Assembly (NCBI RefSeq): GCF_014200305.1
Contig: NZ_JACHBL010000001.1
Span: 2,046,001-2,110,000, forward strand
Source of the DNA: Neomicrococcus lactis
Lineage (GTDB): Bacteria; Actinomycetota; Actinomycetes; Actinomycetales; Micrococcaceae
Direction: 5' to 3'
DNA: 64,000 nucleotides
Shown: positions 8,995-17,788 of the stretch, in pieces
Numbering within the stretch: position 1 is the stretch's first letter
Layout: each line of letters opens with the position of its first letter
Notes under the pieces: generated by a model
Databases searched by the model: none
What the model saw: only the letters and a program-made list of their open reading frames with translations
What the model was told of the DNA's origin: nothing
Program-made: the position numbers and the translations under genes

Positions 8995-9909
8995 ATGAGC
9001 CGCTCTTCGGCGTCGTCGCCATCTCGCTTACTTCCCGTGATTTCTGGTCTTCTGATCGGACTAATCGGCGTTGCAATCGCGCTTACTCCGCACCTTCTCA
9101 GCGGCGGACTTATGCCGCTCCAGAACATGTGGATCCGCGAGACGCTCCCAGAGAATATGCCGTTCTCACTCCTGCCTCTCAACCAGTACTACTTGCTGAG
9201 ACTCGTGGGCGTGTTGGCATTTGCCGGAACCTTTGCCGGATGCGTTTCTCACTTTATTTTTCCCGTACGACGCCGCAGCGTCGCCTTGGGTGCCGTCCTT
9301 GGTGTCGCGCTGGGATTGGTTGTCGCACTCGCACAGTCCTTTTGGGTCTTGGCTCAAGGATTGAGCATTGCAGTCAGCGCCTCGAGCATTGCGGTGATCT
9401 ACTTTTGGGGCCTCTTGACGGGGATGATTTGCTTTTCCATCCTCGCCTTGGTGGCCACCTACGTCTTCGCCATCGGTTCGCCTACTCCGTCAGCTATCTG
9501 GTGGGCACTCGTGGCCGCACCGCTGACCTCATGGGTTACTAGTTGGGCAACCATCGCTGGACCGATCCCTGGCGACTCAACCTGGCTTGGATACATTTCC
9601 CGATTCCTTCCGGCAATCATCGTTGGCCTCGCGCTCGCTTGGTACGGCGTTCGACCAGCCGCCCGACTTCTGGTCTGGATCCTCGACCTAGCGCTCCTCT
9701 TCTTCATCCCCATCACTGCAACCGCGGTACAGAGCGCCGTTGGCATGCGTGTTCTGCAAGGCCAAGTATCCGAAATGCTGCAGTACGGTATCGAAGTCTT
9801 CCGAGCCCAGCTCACTCCAAACAGCCCTCAGCTGTGGGTTCTTGGAGTTGCTTTGATCATTGCGATCGTGGGCACTGTGGTTCGCGTGCGGGGGTCACGC
9901 CGATACTGA
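8995..9909 (+). CDS. Uncharacterised multi-pass membrane protein
   Basis: A 304-residue, strongly hydrophobic protein with about eight predicted membrane helices, beginning MSRSSASSPSRLLPVISGLLIGLIGVAIAL-type sequence. ATG at 8995 was chosen because GAAAGG lies 8 bp upstream and the first helix follows directly; an open frame from 8764 would run through the ftsH promoter. I recognise no catalytic motif or transporter signature. It is divergent from ftsH and stands alone. Confidence 0.75.
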   Translation: MSRSSASSPSRLLPVISGLLIGLIGVAIALTPHLLSGGLMPLQNMWIRETLPENMPFSLLPLNQYYLLRLVGVLAFAGTFAGCVSHFIFPVRRRSVALGAVLGVALGLVVALAQSFWVLAQGLSIAVSASSIAVIYFWGLLTGMICFSILALVATYVFAIGSPTPSAIWWALVAAPLTSWVTSWATIAGPIPGDSTWLGYISRFLPAIIVGLALAWYGVRPAARLLVWILDLALLFFIPITATAVQSAVGMRVLQGQVSEMLQYGIEVFRAQLTPNSPQLWVLGVALIIAIVGTVVRVRGSRRY

Positions 9910-9980
9910 CGTGACGCCCCGCGTTCTTTTGTACTGCTTTTCATGGTCCCTATGTGGTTATCAATTTGCGGTCGTATCGA

Positions 9981-10018
9981 CACCGTTTGGCTGCCGCACC
10001 GGTCTCGGAAAAACGGTG
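9981..10018. repeat. Inverted repeat downstream of the membrane-protein gene
   Basis: CACCGTTT (9981-9988) and AAACGGTG (10011-10018) form a perfect 8-bp stem with a 22-nt loop. It lies between the ends of two convergent genes, so it may be a weak terminator, but no T-run follows. The rest of 9910-10082 shows nothing else. Confidence 0.35.
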
Positions 10019-10082
10019 ATGCGTGGGGCTAGTTGATGTGGAACAAGCAGACGTGAATAAAGACGCGCCTCGTGGAATTCAC

Positions 10083-11621
10083 TTAGGCGGAGAGTGCTAG
10101 CTGGCCAGCTTTTTCGGGGTGGAAGTACAGGTTCCGCATTAGCGGTTGATTCGGGTCTTCATCAAGGGGTGGTTGCCAAAACGGGACACCTTGGCGCATC
10201 TGAATTCTCCACGTGGTTTCATGAACCAGATGGTGGTGATGAGAACAGACCATGGCCGCGTTCTCCAGGGTGGTCACACCACCTTTGGAGTACTCCTGGA
10301 CGTGGTGAGCTTCGCACCGATCCACGCCCCTTGTGCATCCGGGGAAAGTGCAACCACGATCCCTCGCATACAAGAGCTTTCGCTGCTCCGCGGTGAAGAG
10401 ACGCGTCCTAGAACCCGCATCCACCACCTGGGACGCCGAGCCCAAGACCACCGGGATCAACTCCGCATTACATGCCAACTGGCGGATCGACATCGGATTC
10501 ATCGGCCCTGAGTGCACAGCATCAGACCGGAACAACTCATGCGTGGTCAGCTCATCCAGAAGCGTCTTATGGTCAATGTTCACCACAACCTGCGGCTGAT
10601 ACCCACCATGACGGGACAACTTCCCCGTCGAAAGCGCAGTAGTGACCGCATGCATCAAGCCGTCCAGGCGTTTCTGACCCAGACTGCGGTCATCCTTTGG
10701 CGGCTCGACAGGCTTACCGCTCTCATCCATCGCCACCGGGATTTCATGACCGTCGATATCCAGCAACGGAACCACGCCATCTTCGGAGCCCACCACATGG
10801 TCCGGAGTCCGTGGGTTCACCTCCGGTGCGACGGCGGTGAGGAATTGTTCTTGTTGGAGCTCATCAAGACGAAACGTCCACTCAAAGAGGCCCATCTTCT
10901 TGCCTTTGAAGAACGCACCCTGAATCTCACGCTTCACCTCACGAGTGGGAAGAACACCTTGAGCATCGAGTTGGTGCTGCCAGACCCGCACCTGACGCTC
11001 CATCGCCGTCGGCGTCCCCGACACCGCAATGCCCACAAGATCACTCTCGACTTTCCGCTTGAGAGCTTCCGCTTCTTCACGTGTTGGTGAGAGCTGCTCA
11101 ATAGCGGGTTGAAGGCGTTCCAGGGCGCTCATGATTCGGGCAGCGACCCCAACCGTGAGCAGGCCTTGAGCGAACGCGTCCGCAACAGCGGGAGCAACAG
11201 CTTCAGACACCGCATGTGCGACGTCCAAGCGTTTCTGCACCTCGGCCGGGTTCACATGCAACACCTGCGACAAACGATCCGTCGCACTCCGGAACCTCGA
11301 CCGGCGCGGAGTGAAAGTTTGGGAGTCTTTTAACTCCTGCACCACCGACTCCATCCGCACCGCAGCTTTCACCTGCAAACGCCCGACTTGATGGCTCAGC
11401 TCCTCCACCCCAGCAGCCAGATGATCCAACTCGCACGCACCGGTAGCCACACCATCCACCGCCAACACGAGGGCATCAATCTGGTTATGCACAGACACCA
11501 CATACTCACGCAGCTCAGCCACAGACAGGCGGCTAACATCAGTGGAAATCGCAGGGACGCAGCTAGAAGGAACAGGGCTCGAAGGATCAGGTTTCAGGAG
11601 GGCTGGATTCACTGTTTCCAT
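10083..11621 (-). CDS. DUF222 / HNH endonuclease domain protein
   Basis: A 512-residue protein with a long helical DUF222 region (about residues 35-360) and a C-terminal HNH nuclease domain: ARDRGCTFPGCTRGVDRCEAHH followed by NAAMVCSHHHHLVHE. The two cysteines (CTFPGC) and the AHH/HHHHLVH histidines are the metal-binding and catalytic features of the HNH family. Such proteins are abundant and often multicopy in actinobacteria; their biological role is unknown and they may be selfish or defensive nucleases. Proline/serine-rich N terminus. Monocistronic, with a paired DnaA-box-like dyad upstream. Confidence 0.88.
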   Translation of the reverse strand: METVNPALLKPDPSSPVPSSCVPAISTDVSRLSVAELREYVVSVHNQIDALVLAVDGVATGACELDHLAAGVEELSHQVGRLQVKAAVRMESVVQELKDSQTFTPRRSRFRSATDRLSQVLHVNPAEVQKRLDVAHAVSEAVAPAVADAFAQGLLTVGVAARIMSALERLQPAIEQLSPTREEAEALKRKVESDLVGIAVSGTPTAMERQVRVWQHQLDAQGVLPTREVKREIQGAFFKGKKMGLFEWTFRLDELQQEQFLTAVAPEVNPRTPDHVVGSEDGVVPLLDIDGHEIPVAMDESGKPVEPPKDDRSLGQKRLDGLMHAVTTALSTGKLSRHGGYQPQVVVNIDHKTLLDELTTHELFRSDAVHSGPMNPMSIRQLACNAELIPVVLGSASQVVDAGSRTRLFTAEQRKLLYARDRGCTFPGCTRGVDRCEAHHVQEYSKGGVTTLENAAMVCSHHHHLVHETTWRIQMRQGVPFWQPPLDEDPNQPLMRNLYFHPEKAGQLALSA

Positions 11622-11670
11622 ACCCCCACACTATGCGTGACCTATGACACTTAGAATCAACAGTCTTCGA

Positions 11671-11699
11671 TTGTGGATAAACATTCGAACTATCCACAA
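11671..11699. promoter_or_regulatory. Inverted pair of DnaA-box-like sites upstream of the HNH gene
   Basis: TTGTGGATA (11671-11679) and TATCCACAA (11691-11699) are perfect 9-bp inverted arms separated by 11 bp. The first contains the reverse complement of TTATCCACA, the classic DnaA box. The second, CTATCCACA, differs at one base. The dyad lies about 50 bp upstream of the DUF222/HNH start and could be its operator or a DnaA-titration or control site. Confidence 0.5.
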
Positions 11700-11766
11700 A
11701 GCCCAGAATTGTGGGTGAAAAACGGGCGCAAGACGACAGACAAACGCAAGCTGCGCCGTCGTACTC

Positions 11767-11798
11767 AAAAAAGAAAGCCCCGGCGAACCGGGGCTTTC
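11767..11798 (-). terminator. Rho-independent terminator of hpt
   Basis: GAAAGCCCCGG (11773-11783), loop CGAA, CCGGGGCTTTC (11788-11798): a perfect 11-bp stem. On the minus strand it is followed by a run of six T, 14 bp after the hpt stop codon. This is a textbook intrinsic terminator. Confidence 0.88.
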
Positions 11799-11812
11799 AG
11801 AAACTCAACGAT

Positions 11813-12364
11813 TTACTCGTAGACGTGGCGAGCGAGCGTGCCCACGAAGTCGAGGTTGCGGTACTTCTCCGCGAAGTCGAGGCCGTAACCGACCACGAAC
11901 TCGTTCGGGATTTCCTCGCCGACGTACTTGACGTCGATCTCGACCTTGGCAGCCTCAGGCTTGCGCAAGAGGGTGCAGATTTCCACAGATGCCGGGCCGC
12001 GCGAGCGGAGGTTGGACTGCAACCAGGACAATGTCAGACCGGAATCGATGATGTCCTCAACGATGAGCACGTGCTTGCCCATGAGGTCCGTGTCCAAGTC
12101 CTTGAGAATCCGCACCACACCAGAGGACTGCGTGCCGGAGCCGTAGCTCGAGACAGCCATCCAGTCCATCGTGACGTGGGAGTGCAAGGCGCGAGCGAGG
12201 TCTGCCATCACCATGACGGCGCCCTTCAAAACACCCACAAGCAGGATGTCGCGGCCTTCATAGTCGGCATCGATGCGCGCTGCAAGATCCTTGATGCGCT
12301 CCTGAATATCTTCTTTGGTCAATAAAACGTGTTCGATATCGCTGGCTACATCTTGAGTATCCAC
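11813..12364 (-). CDS. hpt: Hypoxanthine phosphoribosyltransferase
   Basis: Purine-salvage enzyme making IMP/GMP from hypoxanthine/guanine and PRPP. The PRPP-binding motif VLIVEDIIDSGLTL (about residues 98-111), the flexible-loop region SSYGSGTQSSG and the C-terminal YVGEEIPNEFVVGYGLDFAEKYR are all as expected. 183 residues is normal. It lies just downstream of tilS, the common tilS-hpt order that precedes ftsH in many Gram-positives; here a DUF222 gene and a membrane gene lie between hpt and ftsH. Confidence 0.95.
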   Translation of the reverse strand: MDTQDVASDIEHVLLTKEDIQERIKDLAARIDADYEGRDILLVGVLKGAVMVMADLARALHSHVTMDWMAVSSYGSGTQSSGVVRILKDLDTDLMGKHVLIVEDIIDSGLTLSWLQSNLRSRGPASVEICTLLRKPEAAKVEIDVKYVGEEIPNEFVVGYGLDFAEKYRNLDFVGTLARHVYE

Positions 12365-12433
12365 GCCGTGCTCCTGTTCGGGTGCAATTGCGCTGACGCG
12401 CGAGTGAGAATTGCTGCGTTTAACATTGCCACA

Positions 12434-13471
12434 TTAGCGCGCGCTTGATGACCGCACGGAGGCAAAAACCAGCTTACGAGGTGTAAGAGTGGTGCGAATT
12501 ACGTTCACCTGACCGTCCAATTGCACTGGGCCCGTGGACGGACCCAGCTGCAACAAGCCCAGAACGGCGCGGGTTCGCTCGAAATCTGGCGCCTTTCCTC
12601 CCACCATCACGGCCGCTTGCCGAATTACCCGGCTCGAGAGCGCACGAGGAAGTTCCTGCAATGCGTCGACCCACAATTCCAATGTGTCCAAGGTCCGGGT
12701 CCCATCAAAGGCAACCGAATCACGCACAGACGGGTCAACAGCAACCCGATTCCACAGCGCTTCCTCCGCCAAAACATCCAAATAATCCGCGTCATCCCGC
12801 GCCAATTCGGCCGTTCGTGCGAGCTGTCCGGTTAGGTCGCTAAAGGTTTCTGCGAGCGCCGGCAGGACTTCCAGGCGGACCTTGTTCCGCAGAGCATCGG
12901 TTTCCAGGTTGGTGGGATCGGTCCAGAAGTCCAGACCTTCGTGCTTGCAGATCGCTTCCGTATCGGCCCTACTCAGGCCCAGAAACGGCCGCAGATACCG
13001 TCCTCGCACAGGCGGAATTCCTGCGAGCGCGCGCGTTCCAGATCCTCGAGCGAGCCCCAAGAACACCTGCTCGGCCTGATCGTTCTGCGTGTGTGCCAGC
13101 AATACCGGCACGTCAGGAGACAAAAACTCGTCGATCGCTGCGTAGCGAGCATCGCGAGCATCGCCCTCGTTCAAGTTCCCGGAAACGTGAGCACGCAACA
13201 CATGAACCGGCGACAGCCCCAAAGATCGGCACTGTTCAGACGCCTTCGCGGCCACCGCATCACTGCCTGGCAAAAGTCCATGGTCTACAACGACGGCTCC
13301 GATGTTCAGGCCCCGCCGTCGTACGAGAAATCCCGCGGCCGCAGCCAAAGCTAGCGAGTCCGCTCCCCCGCTACACGCGACGAAAGCGGGCCCGGAAGAA
13401 CCAATACCTGAAAGCGAAGCCTGCACCGCATTCCGCGCGGCAGCGACGTACGGCGGTAATTTACCGCCCAC
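12434..13471 (-). CDS. tilS: tRNA(Ile)-lysidine synthase
   Basis: TilS modifies C34 of the CAU-anticodon tRNA(Ile) to lysidine so that it reads AUA. The PP-loop motif ACSGGADSLAL lies near the N terminus; LAHTQNDQAEQVFLGLARGSGTRAL and the conserved RPFLGLSRADTEAIC follow. The start was set at GTG 13471 because GGGGA lies 9 bp upstream. A TTG at 13513 would add a cysteine-rich leader (MCLLCLLCSRG) that does not look like TilS. About 345 residues; one of the dispersed GTACGACGVCG motifs falls inside it. Confidence 0.9.
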   Translation of the reverse strand: MGGKLPPYVAAARNAVQASLSGIGSSGPAFVACSGGADSLALAAAAGFLVRRRGLNIGAVVVDHGLLPGSDAVAAKASEQCRSLGLSPVHVLRAHVSGNLNEGDARDARYAAIDEFLSPDVPVLLAHTQNDQAEQVFLGLARGSGTRALAGIPPVRGRYLRPFLGLSRADTEAICKHEGLDFWTDPTNLETDALRNKVRLEVLPALAETFSDLTGQLARTAELARDDADYLDVLAEEALWNRVAVDPSVRDSVAFDGTRTLDTLELWVDALQELPRALSSRVIRQAAVMVGGKAPDFERTRAVLGLLQLGPSTGPVQLDGQVNVIRTTLTPRKLVFASVRSSSAR

Positions 13472-13525
13472 AGATTTCCGTCCCCGCGAACAAAGCAGAC
13501 AGAGCAGACACAAGAGCCACAGACA

Positions 13526-14704
13526 TTACGACGCCGCCCGCATGCGTTCCACCCATTCCTGCGGATTGTGCAGCTCGTGTTCGGTGGGCAGGTTCTCCGG
13601 CCCGGCCCACACCACGTTGAAACCGTCCATGCCCATGGCGTCCACGGCATGCTGCACGAACTTCTGCCCGTCCTGGTACTGGCGCATCTTCGCGTCCAAG
13701 CCCAGCACTCGGCGAATGAACTTCTCCAGGGACGTGCGATTCTTGCCGCGATCGTCGAAACGGCGGCGAATGGTCTTCACGGACGGCACGATGCTCGCAT
13801 CGATCGCGTCCATAACCACGTTCGCGTGACCCTCCAACAGGCTCATCACGGCGGTGACGTGGCTCAGAACGGCGCGCTCTTCCGGAGTCTGCAGAGCGGA
13901 CATCAGCGTGCTTTGCGAAGGCAAAACCTCCCCCGACTTAGACGAAGACGCGGAAGAAGGGGACAGAGAATTCCGCCCCTTGAACGCCTCAGTCGCCACA
14001 CGCGCGGCGTTCTTCAATCGATCCACCAAGTCATCCGGCGAATTCAACAACCCGCCCGTCAGCTTCTCGATGTTCTCCTGCAAGTGCCCCTGCAACCACG
14101 GCGCCGCGGCGAATTGCACGCGGTGCGTCTGCTCGTGAAGGCACACCCACAAGCGGAAATCAGCAGGCTCAACCACCAGCTCGCGCTCGATCGTCACGAT
14201 GTTCGGCGCTACCAACAGCAAGCGCCCGTTGGTTCCCGAGAAAGGATCAAACTGGCCCAGCACATTTCCGGACAAGAACCCCGTGATCACACCGAGCTCC
14301 GTGCCCGAAACCGCGCTGGAAACCGCCAAAGATCCCGCGGACATCGTGTCACCCTTCGCGTCCCACAACCGGCGCAAAGATGGCGACAACATCGTGCGGA
14401 AAGACTCGATCGTCGCTTGAGCCCACGTCGCACGGTCCACCACGAGGACGGGCGAATTCCGCAATCCCGCGGCCGCTTCAAGCTGCGTGATGCGCTGGAC
14501 GTGGTCAACAGCTTCGTCAGCCGCCACGCGCAACGCGGCCACAACATCGTTGATTTCCTTACTGGAAAGCCGAGGACCTGCTGTGGTCACCTTGGAGGCC
14601 GTGGTCGCAGCGATGCCCCAACCAATGAGGGAATCTCCGCGGTTTTCCCGCCCCGATGCGTTCGGGGTGTTTCCGTTCGAGCCTTCAACCGTTGCGTTCA
14701 ACAC
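13526..14704 (-). CDS. Zinc-dependent metalloprotease, DUF2342 / F420-associated family
   Basis: A 392-residue actinobacterial protein with an HExxH zinc motif (WVCLHEQTHRVQF, middle of the protein) and a likely third ligand in SLLEGHANVVMDAID. The N terminus (first 30 residues, Asn/Gly-rich) is not conserved-looking and is followed by helices. The family is often called coenzyme F420 biosynthesis-associated, but that rests on co-occurrence; the substrate is unknown. It sits between dacB and tilS, a standard Micrococcaceae arrangement. Confidence 0.85.
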   Translation of the reverse strand: MLNATVEGSNGNTPNASGRENRGDSLIGWGIAATTASKVTTAGPRLSSKEINDVVAALRVAADEAVDHVQRITQLEAAAGLRNSPVLVVDRATWAQATIESFRTMLSPSLRRLWDAKGDTMSAGSLAVSSAVSGTELGVITGFLSGNVLGQFDPFSGTNGRLLLVAPNIVTIERELVVEPADFRLWVCLHEQTHRVQFAAAPWLQGHLQENIEKLTGGLLNSPDDLVDRLKNAARVATEAFKGRNSLSPSSASSSKSGEVLPSQSTLMSALQTPEERAVLSHVTAVMSLLEGHANVVMDAIDASIVPSVKTIRRRFDDRGKNRTSLEKFIRRVLGLDAKMRQYQDGQKFVQHAVDAMGMDGFNVVWAGPENLPTEHELHNPQEWVERMRAAS

Positions 14705-14861
14705 TGCGCCTCCTGAGTCGCGCGGCTCACACCGCTCCCTCTATCCCACCACGCATTCCCCAGTTTTTCCTGTGGATTTCGTTATCGGTGAAGCGCGGAA
14801 CTTTTTAAGTGTCGCGCCGCAGCCTCACGTCAAGAGCGGACTCATGAGAGTCGCAGCTTGA

Positions 14862-16235
14862 CTAGATGAGCGCAGCGACGGCGCGGTCTAGTGTTGCACG
14901 TGCATCAGACAACGACGTCACGTCCGACGCAAAGAGTGAGAACACGAGCTGTCGCCCGGTGCCATCAACCAAGGTGCCAGTCAACGTGGTCACTCCGGCC
15001 AGCGTGCCCGTCTTGGCACGCACCACACCGGCCACCGATGAGTCCGTCAGACGCGTATCCAGCGTTCCGGACAGGCCGGCAATCGGAAACGCGTAGGGCA
15101 TATCCCGCAAAGCACGGTTGGTAGAACGAGACGCCGCTGCCAGCACGGCCGTCAACTGAGACGGGCTCACACGGTTGTCCGCAGACAATCCGGACGCGTC
15201 CACCATCTGGATGCCGTCAGTCCGAACGCCCAGGGCCGCGGTCTTCTCGAGAATCGCGGCGGTGGCACCTTCAAAACTCGCGGGCTTGCCCTGCTGCAAT
15301 GCGATCAAACGCCCCAAAGCCTCGGCCACATAGTTGTCCGACTCTTCACCCATGAACTCCACGACTTCAGACACCGTGGCGCCCTCAACCTTGGTCAGTT
15401 CCCGAGCATCGGCGGCCGTCGTGCCCCGCGACACCTCGCCAGACACGGACGTCTTTGACCCCGAAAGAGCCGAAGACAGCGCCTTCTCAAAAACCTGAGC
15501 CGCGGTCATCGCGGGATCGCTCACGCGGCCAGCCTTTTCAGCTTCACTCGAGCGAGCACCCCACATCGCCAACGGCTGCACCGCCGAAATATTGCCGCTC
15601 GTCATCAAGGACTTGTCCCAAGCCGGCAACAGGGCGTCACCCGTAAAGAGCGAATCATCCAGCACGATGCGTACGGAACTGGGGGCTGCGGCGTCGTCCT
15701 TCAAAATTTTGGCCGTCTGCTCAGCGAGCGACGCAAGCCCCGCTCGTCCCGAAATCCGCGAAGAATTCTCGCCGGCGCCCAGCAAAACGTCTCCGCCGCC
15801 GCGCAAATACAGGGTTCCATCCGCGCCCAACAGCGTGGTGGTGGCGAAGCGATGCGAGGACGGGAAGGACTGCAGAGCGGCCGCGACCGTCAACGTTTTG
15901 AGGCTCGAGGCCGGCACACCAGCGGCATCGCCGTTGCGCGAAAAGACCGTCTCACCTGTAGAAACATCCATAACGGACGCCGTGAAGTTCCCCTGCGCCC
16001 CATCAAAAATTCCGCTGAGCGCTTGCGACTTCGCGGAGAAATCCTCCGTGCTCGCGTTCTGCGCGGGAGGAAAGAGGGAGTACGACGACGATGCTGGAGT
16101 CGGGCGGTTCAGTGGCGACTGTGCCGCCTCACCAGATTTACCTAAAGCAATACCCGCCCACGTGATCAGCCCAGCAATGAGAGCGACGACGGCGAACAAC
16201 GCCACAAGGGCGAGCTGTCCGGTCTTCCATTTCAT
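14862..16235 (-). CDS. dacB: D-alanyl-D-alanine carboxypeptidase / endopeptidase (PBP4, peptidase S13)
   Basis: Low-molecular-weight penicillin-binding protein that trims peptidoglycan peptides outside the membrane. One N-terminal membrane anchor (LALVALFAVVALIAGLITW) is followed by a Ser-rich linker and the three active-site motifs: SxxK (ASSLKTLTVAAAL), SxN (EESDNYVAEALGRL) and KTG (RAKTGTLAGVTTL). 457 residues, normal for the family. It is divergent from ppa; 16236-16381 holds their shared promoter region with nothing else obvious. Confidence 0.93.
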   Translation of the reverse strand: MKWKTGQLALVALFAVVALIAGLITWAGIALGKSGEAAQSPLNRPTPASSSYSLFPPAQNASTEDFSAKSQALSGIFDGAQGNFTASVMDVSTGETVFSRNGDAAGVPASSLKTLTVAAALQSFPSSHRFATTTLLGADGTLYLRGGGDVLLGAGENSSRISGRAGLASLAEQTAKILKDDAAAPSSVRIVLDDSLFTGDALLPAWDKSLMTSGNISAVQPLAMWGARSSEAEKAGRVSDPAMTAAQVFEKALSSALSGSKTSVSGEVSRGTTAADARELTKVEGATVSEVVEFMGEESDNYVAEALGRLIALQQGKPASFEGATAAILEKTAALGVRTDGIQMVDASGLSADNRVSPSQLTAVLAAASRSTNRALRDMPYAFPIAGLSGTLDTRLTDSSVAGVVRAKTGTLAGVTTLTGTLVDGTGRQLVFSLFASDVTSLSDARATLDRAVAALI

Positions 16236-16381
16236 GCGAGCCTCTCAAATAGCAGTGAACGCGCCTTGCCTTGTAGCCTTGGCTCAGCACTTCTTTTAAC
16301 ACTAACCGCCGCGTCATGCCCTGACGGGTAGTGAAATCGCACGGGAAGTGAATTCACATAGCGAAGGAAAGTCAGAGTCCT

Positions 16382-16906
16382 ATGGCACACGACGTCACGA
16401 TTGAGATCCCTGCCGGATCTCGCGTCAAGTACGAAATTGATCACGAGACCCACCGCTTGCGTTTGGATCGCGTCCTCTTCACCCCGATGCAGTACCCAAC
16501 GCACTACGGCTACTTCGAAGACACCCTCGGCGAAGACGGCGATCCATTGGACGCCATGGTCTGGATCCCAGGCGTGGACCTCATCCCAGGTGTTCTCGTG
16601 GAATCCCGCCCAATCGGCGTCTTCAACATGACGGACGACGGCGGTGGAGACGCAAAGCTCATCTGCGTTCCAACCGACAAGCGCTTCGACCACATCCAGG
16701 AACTTGAGGATGTGGACCAGTGGCTCATCAAGGAGATCGAGCACTTCTTCACGCGCTACAAGGATCTTGAGCCAGGCAAGTGGGTCAAGGCTGAAGGCTG
16801 GGAAGGCCGCGAAGCCGCTGAAGCCGAGTTGCAGCGTTCCATCGAGCGCTTCGCCAAGCACGGCGAAGAGTCTGCAGACGACGAGCCACAGGGCCGCGAC
16901 GTCTAA
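16382..16906 (+). CDS. ppa: Inorganic pyrophosphatase (family I)
   Basis: Soluble Mg-dependent enzyme hydrolysing PPi to 2 Pi. Signature residues are seen in [45 protein letters not shown] (containing the D-x-D-P-x-D core) and [24 protein letters not shown]. 174 residues. The C-terminal tail is acidic (EESADDEPQ). Encoded alone, followed 36 bp later by a long palindrome. Confidence 0.96.
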   Translation: MAHDVTIEIPAGSRVKYEIDHETHRLRLDRVLFTPMQYPTHYGYFEDTLGEDGDPLDAMVWIPGVDLIPGVLVESRPIGVFNMTDDGGGDAKLICVPTDKRFDHIQELEDVDQWLIKEIEHFFTRYKDLEPGKWVKAEGWEGREAAEAELQRSIERFAKHGEESADDEPQGRDV

Positions 16907-16942
16907 CCACTTTTAGGTGCCACCGTTTGAGTGTCACCCGCC

Positions 16943-17001
16943 ATGTGTGGCCAATTTGCGACAGGTTTTTCACGAAACACTGTCAAGAATTGGCCACACA
17001 T
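16943..17001. repeat. 59-bp palindrome after ppa
   Basis: ATGTGTGGCCAATT (16943-16956) and AATTGGCCACACAT (16988-17001) are perfect 14-bp arms. Inside them, after a symmetric 3x3 internal loop, GACAG pairs with CTGTC and then GTTT with AAAC around a six-base loop. No T-run follows, so it is not a standard terminator. It could be an extragenic palindromic element, an attenuator for ppa, or part of the leader of the SatD-like gene. Confidence 0.7.
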
Positions 17002-17012
17002 CTGTTTAAAGC

Positions 17013-17084
17013 GCGAGGCACCGGCCTCGCATCCAGTTCCTCGCGGCGTGCCGATTCGTGAAATCAACCAATTCTGGTTGATTT
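17013..17084 (+). promoter_or_regulatory. Two further stem-loops in the leader of the SatD-like gene
   Basis: GCGAGGC-ACCG-GCCTCGC (17013-17030) is a 7-bp stem. AAATCAACC-AATTCT-GGTTGATTT (17061-17084) is a perfect 9-bp dyad 17 bp before the ATG. CGCGGC (17043-17048) and GCCGCG (17085-17090) could extend the second structure. The 24-bp dyad has the size of an operator for a dimeric helix-turn-helix protein, such as the downstream gene product. Confidence 0.5.
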
Positions 17085-17101
17085 GCCGCGAAGATGTAAA
17101 G

Positions 17102-17740
17102 ATGTTCGTCCTCACCATCAATCAGCGAGATTCCAAAGAATCTGGTGATCGCGTCGAGGAACTCTTGGAAACGCTCGGCGACATTCCTGCCCTGGTTCCT
17201 TTTCAGCGTTCCATCGGCGACGAGGCCATTGGCGTGGTCCAGTCCGCCCACATCGCCGTGGAAGTTGCCCTTGAAGCCATCCGCGAGCGCCGTTGGCACA
17301 TCGGTATTGGAGTTGGTCCCGTAGAGATGGCCGAAGGTGCGAGCATCAATACCGCCGAAGGTTTTGGTTTGGTCTACGCGCGCCGGGCAGTAAACCGCGC
17401 ACAGCGCTCCACCGAACGCATTCCGCTCGCCGTCGAAGGCCCCAGCTCTGAAGTAGCGGCAGAGGCCGAAGCCGTCTTGCGGCTCATTGCCCAGATTGTT
17501 TTCACTCGCACGGACGCTGAATGGTCTGTGTTGGACTTGATGGTCCCCGGAGTCCGAGGCCAGCAAAAGGCGATCGCTGCGGCACTGGGCATTTCTACCC
17601 AGGCCGTCTCTAAAGCGATTTCGCGATCCTTCTGGAACGAAGAGTGGGCTTGCCGTCCGGCAGCCGCCCGTCTCCTCGATCTCGTAGCCGGTCCAACTGC
17701 ATTGGCACCGGACACCCTCGCTTACAACCCGCGGGACTAG
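17102..17740 (+). CDS. SatD-like protein with C-terminal helix-turn-helix
   Basis: A 212-residue protein starting MFVLTINQRDSKES. The N-terminal two-thirds resembles the SatD family (SIGDEAIGVVQSAH, RRWHIGIGVGPVEM, AEGFGLVYARRAVNRAQ), reminiscent of nucleotide-cyclase-like folds. The C-terminal part (RGQQKAIAAALGISTQAVSKAISRSF) reads as a helix-turn-helix. SatD was named in Streptococcus mutans in an acid-tolerance operon, but its activity is unknown. The ATG at 17102 was chosen over an open frame from 16931 that runs through the palindromes. Autoregulation through the dyad upstream is inference. Confidence 0.7.
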   Translation: MFVLTINQRDSKESGDRVEELLETLGDIPALVPFQRSIGDEAIGVVQSAHIAVEVALEAIRERRWHIGIGVGPVEMAEGASINTAEGFGLVYARRAVNRAQRSTERIPLAVEGPSSEVAAEAEAVLRLIAQIVFTRTDAEWSVLDLMVPGVRGQQKAIAAALGISTQAVSKAISRSFWNEEWACRPAAARLLDLVAGPTALAPDTLAYNPRD

Positions 17741-17788
17741 CTCACGCGAATTGCGAACGAGACTTGCGAATGCGATCGGCGAACCCGA

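Noticed and set aside
13568-14716. 382-residue plus-strand frame opposite the metalloprotease
   Set aside because: Antisense to an HExxH protein; composition (Arg, His, Gln) is that of a shadow frame.
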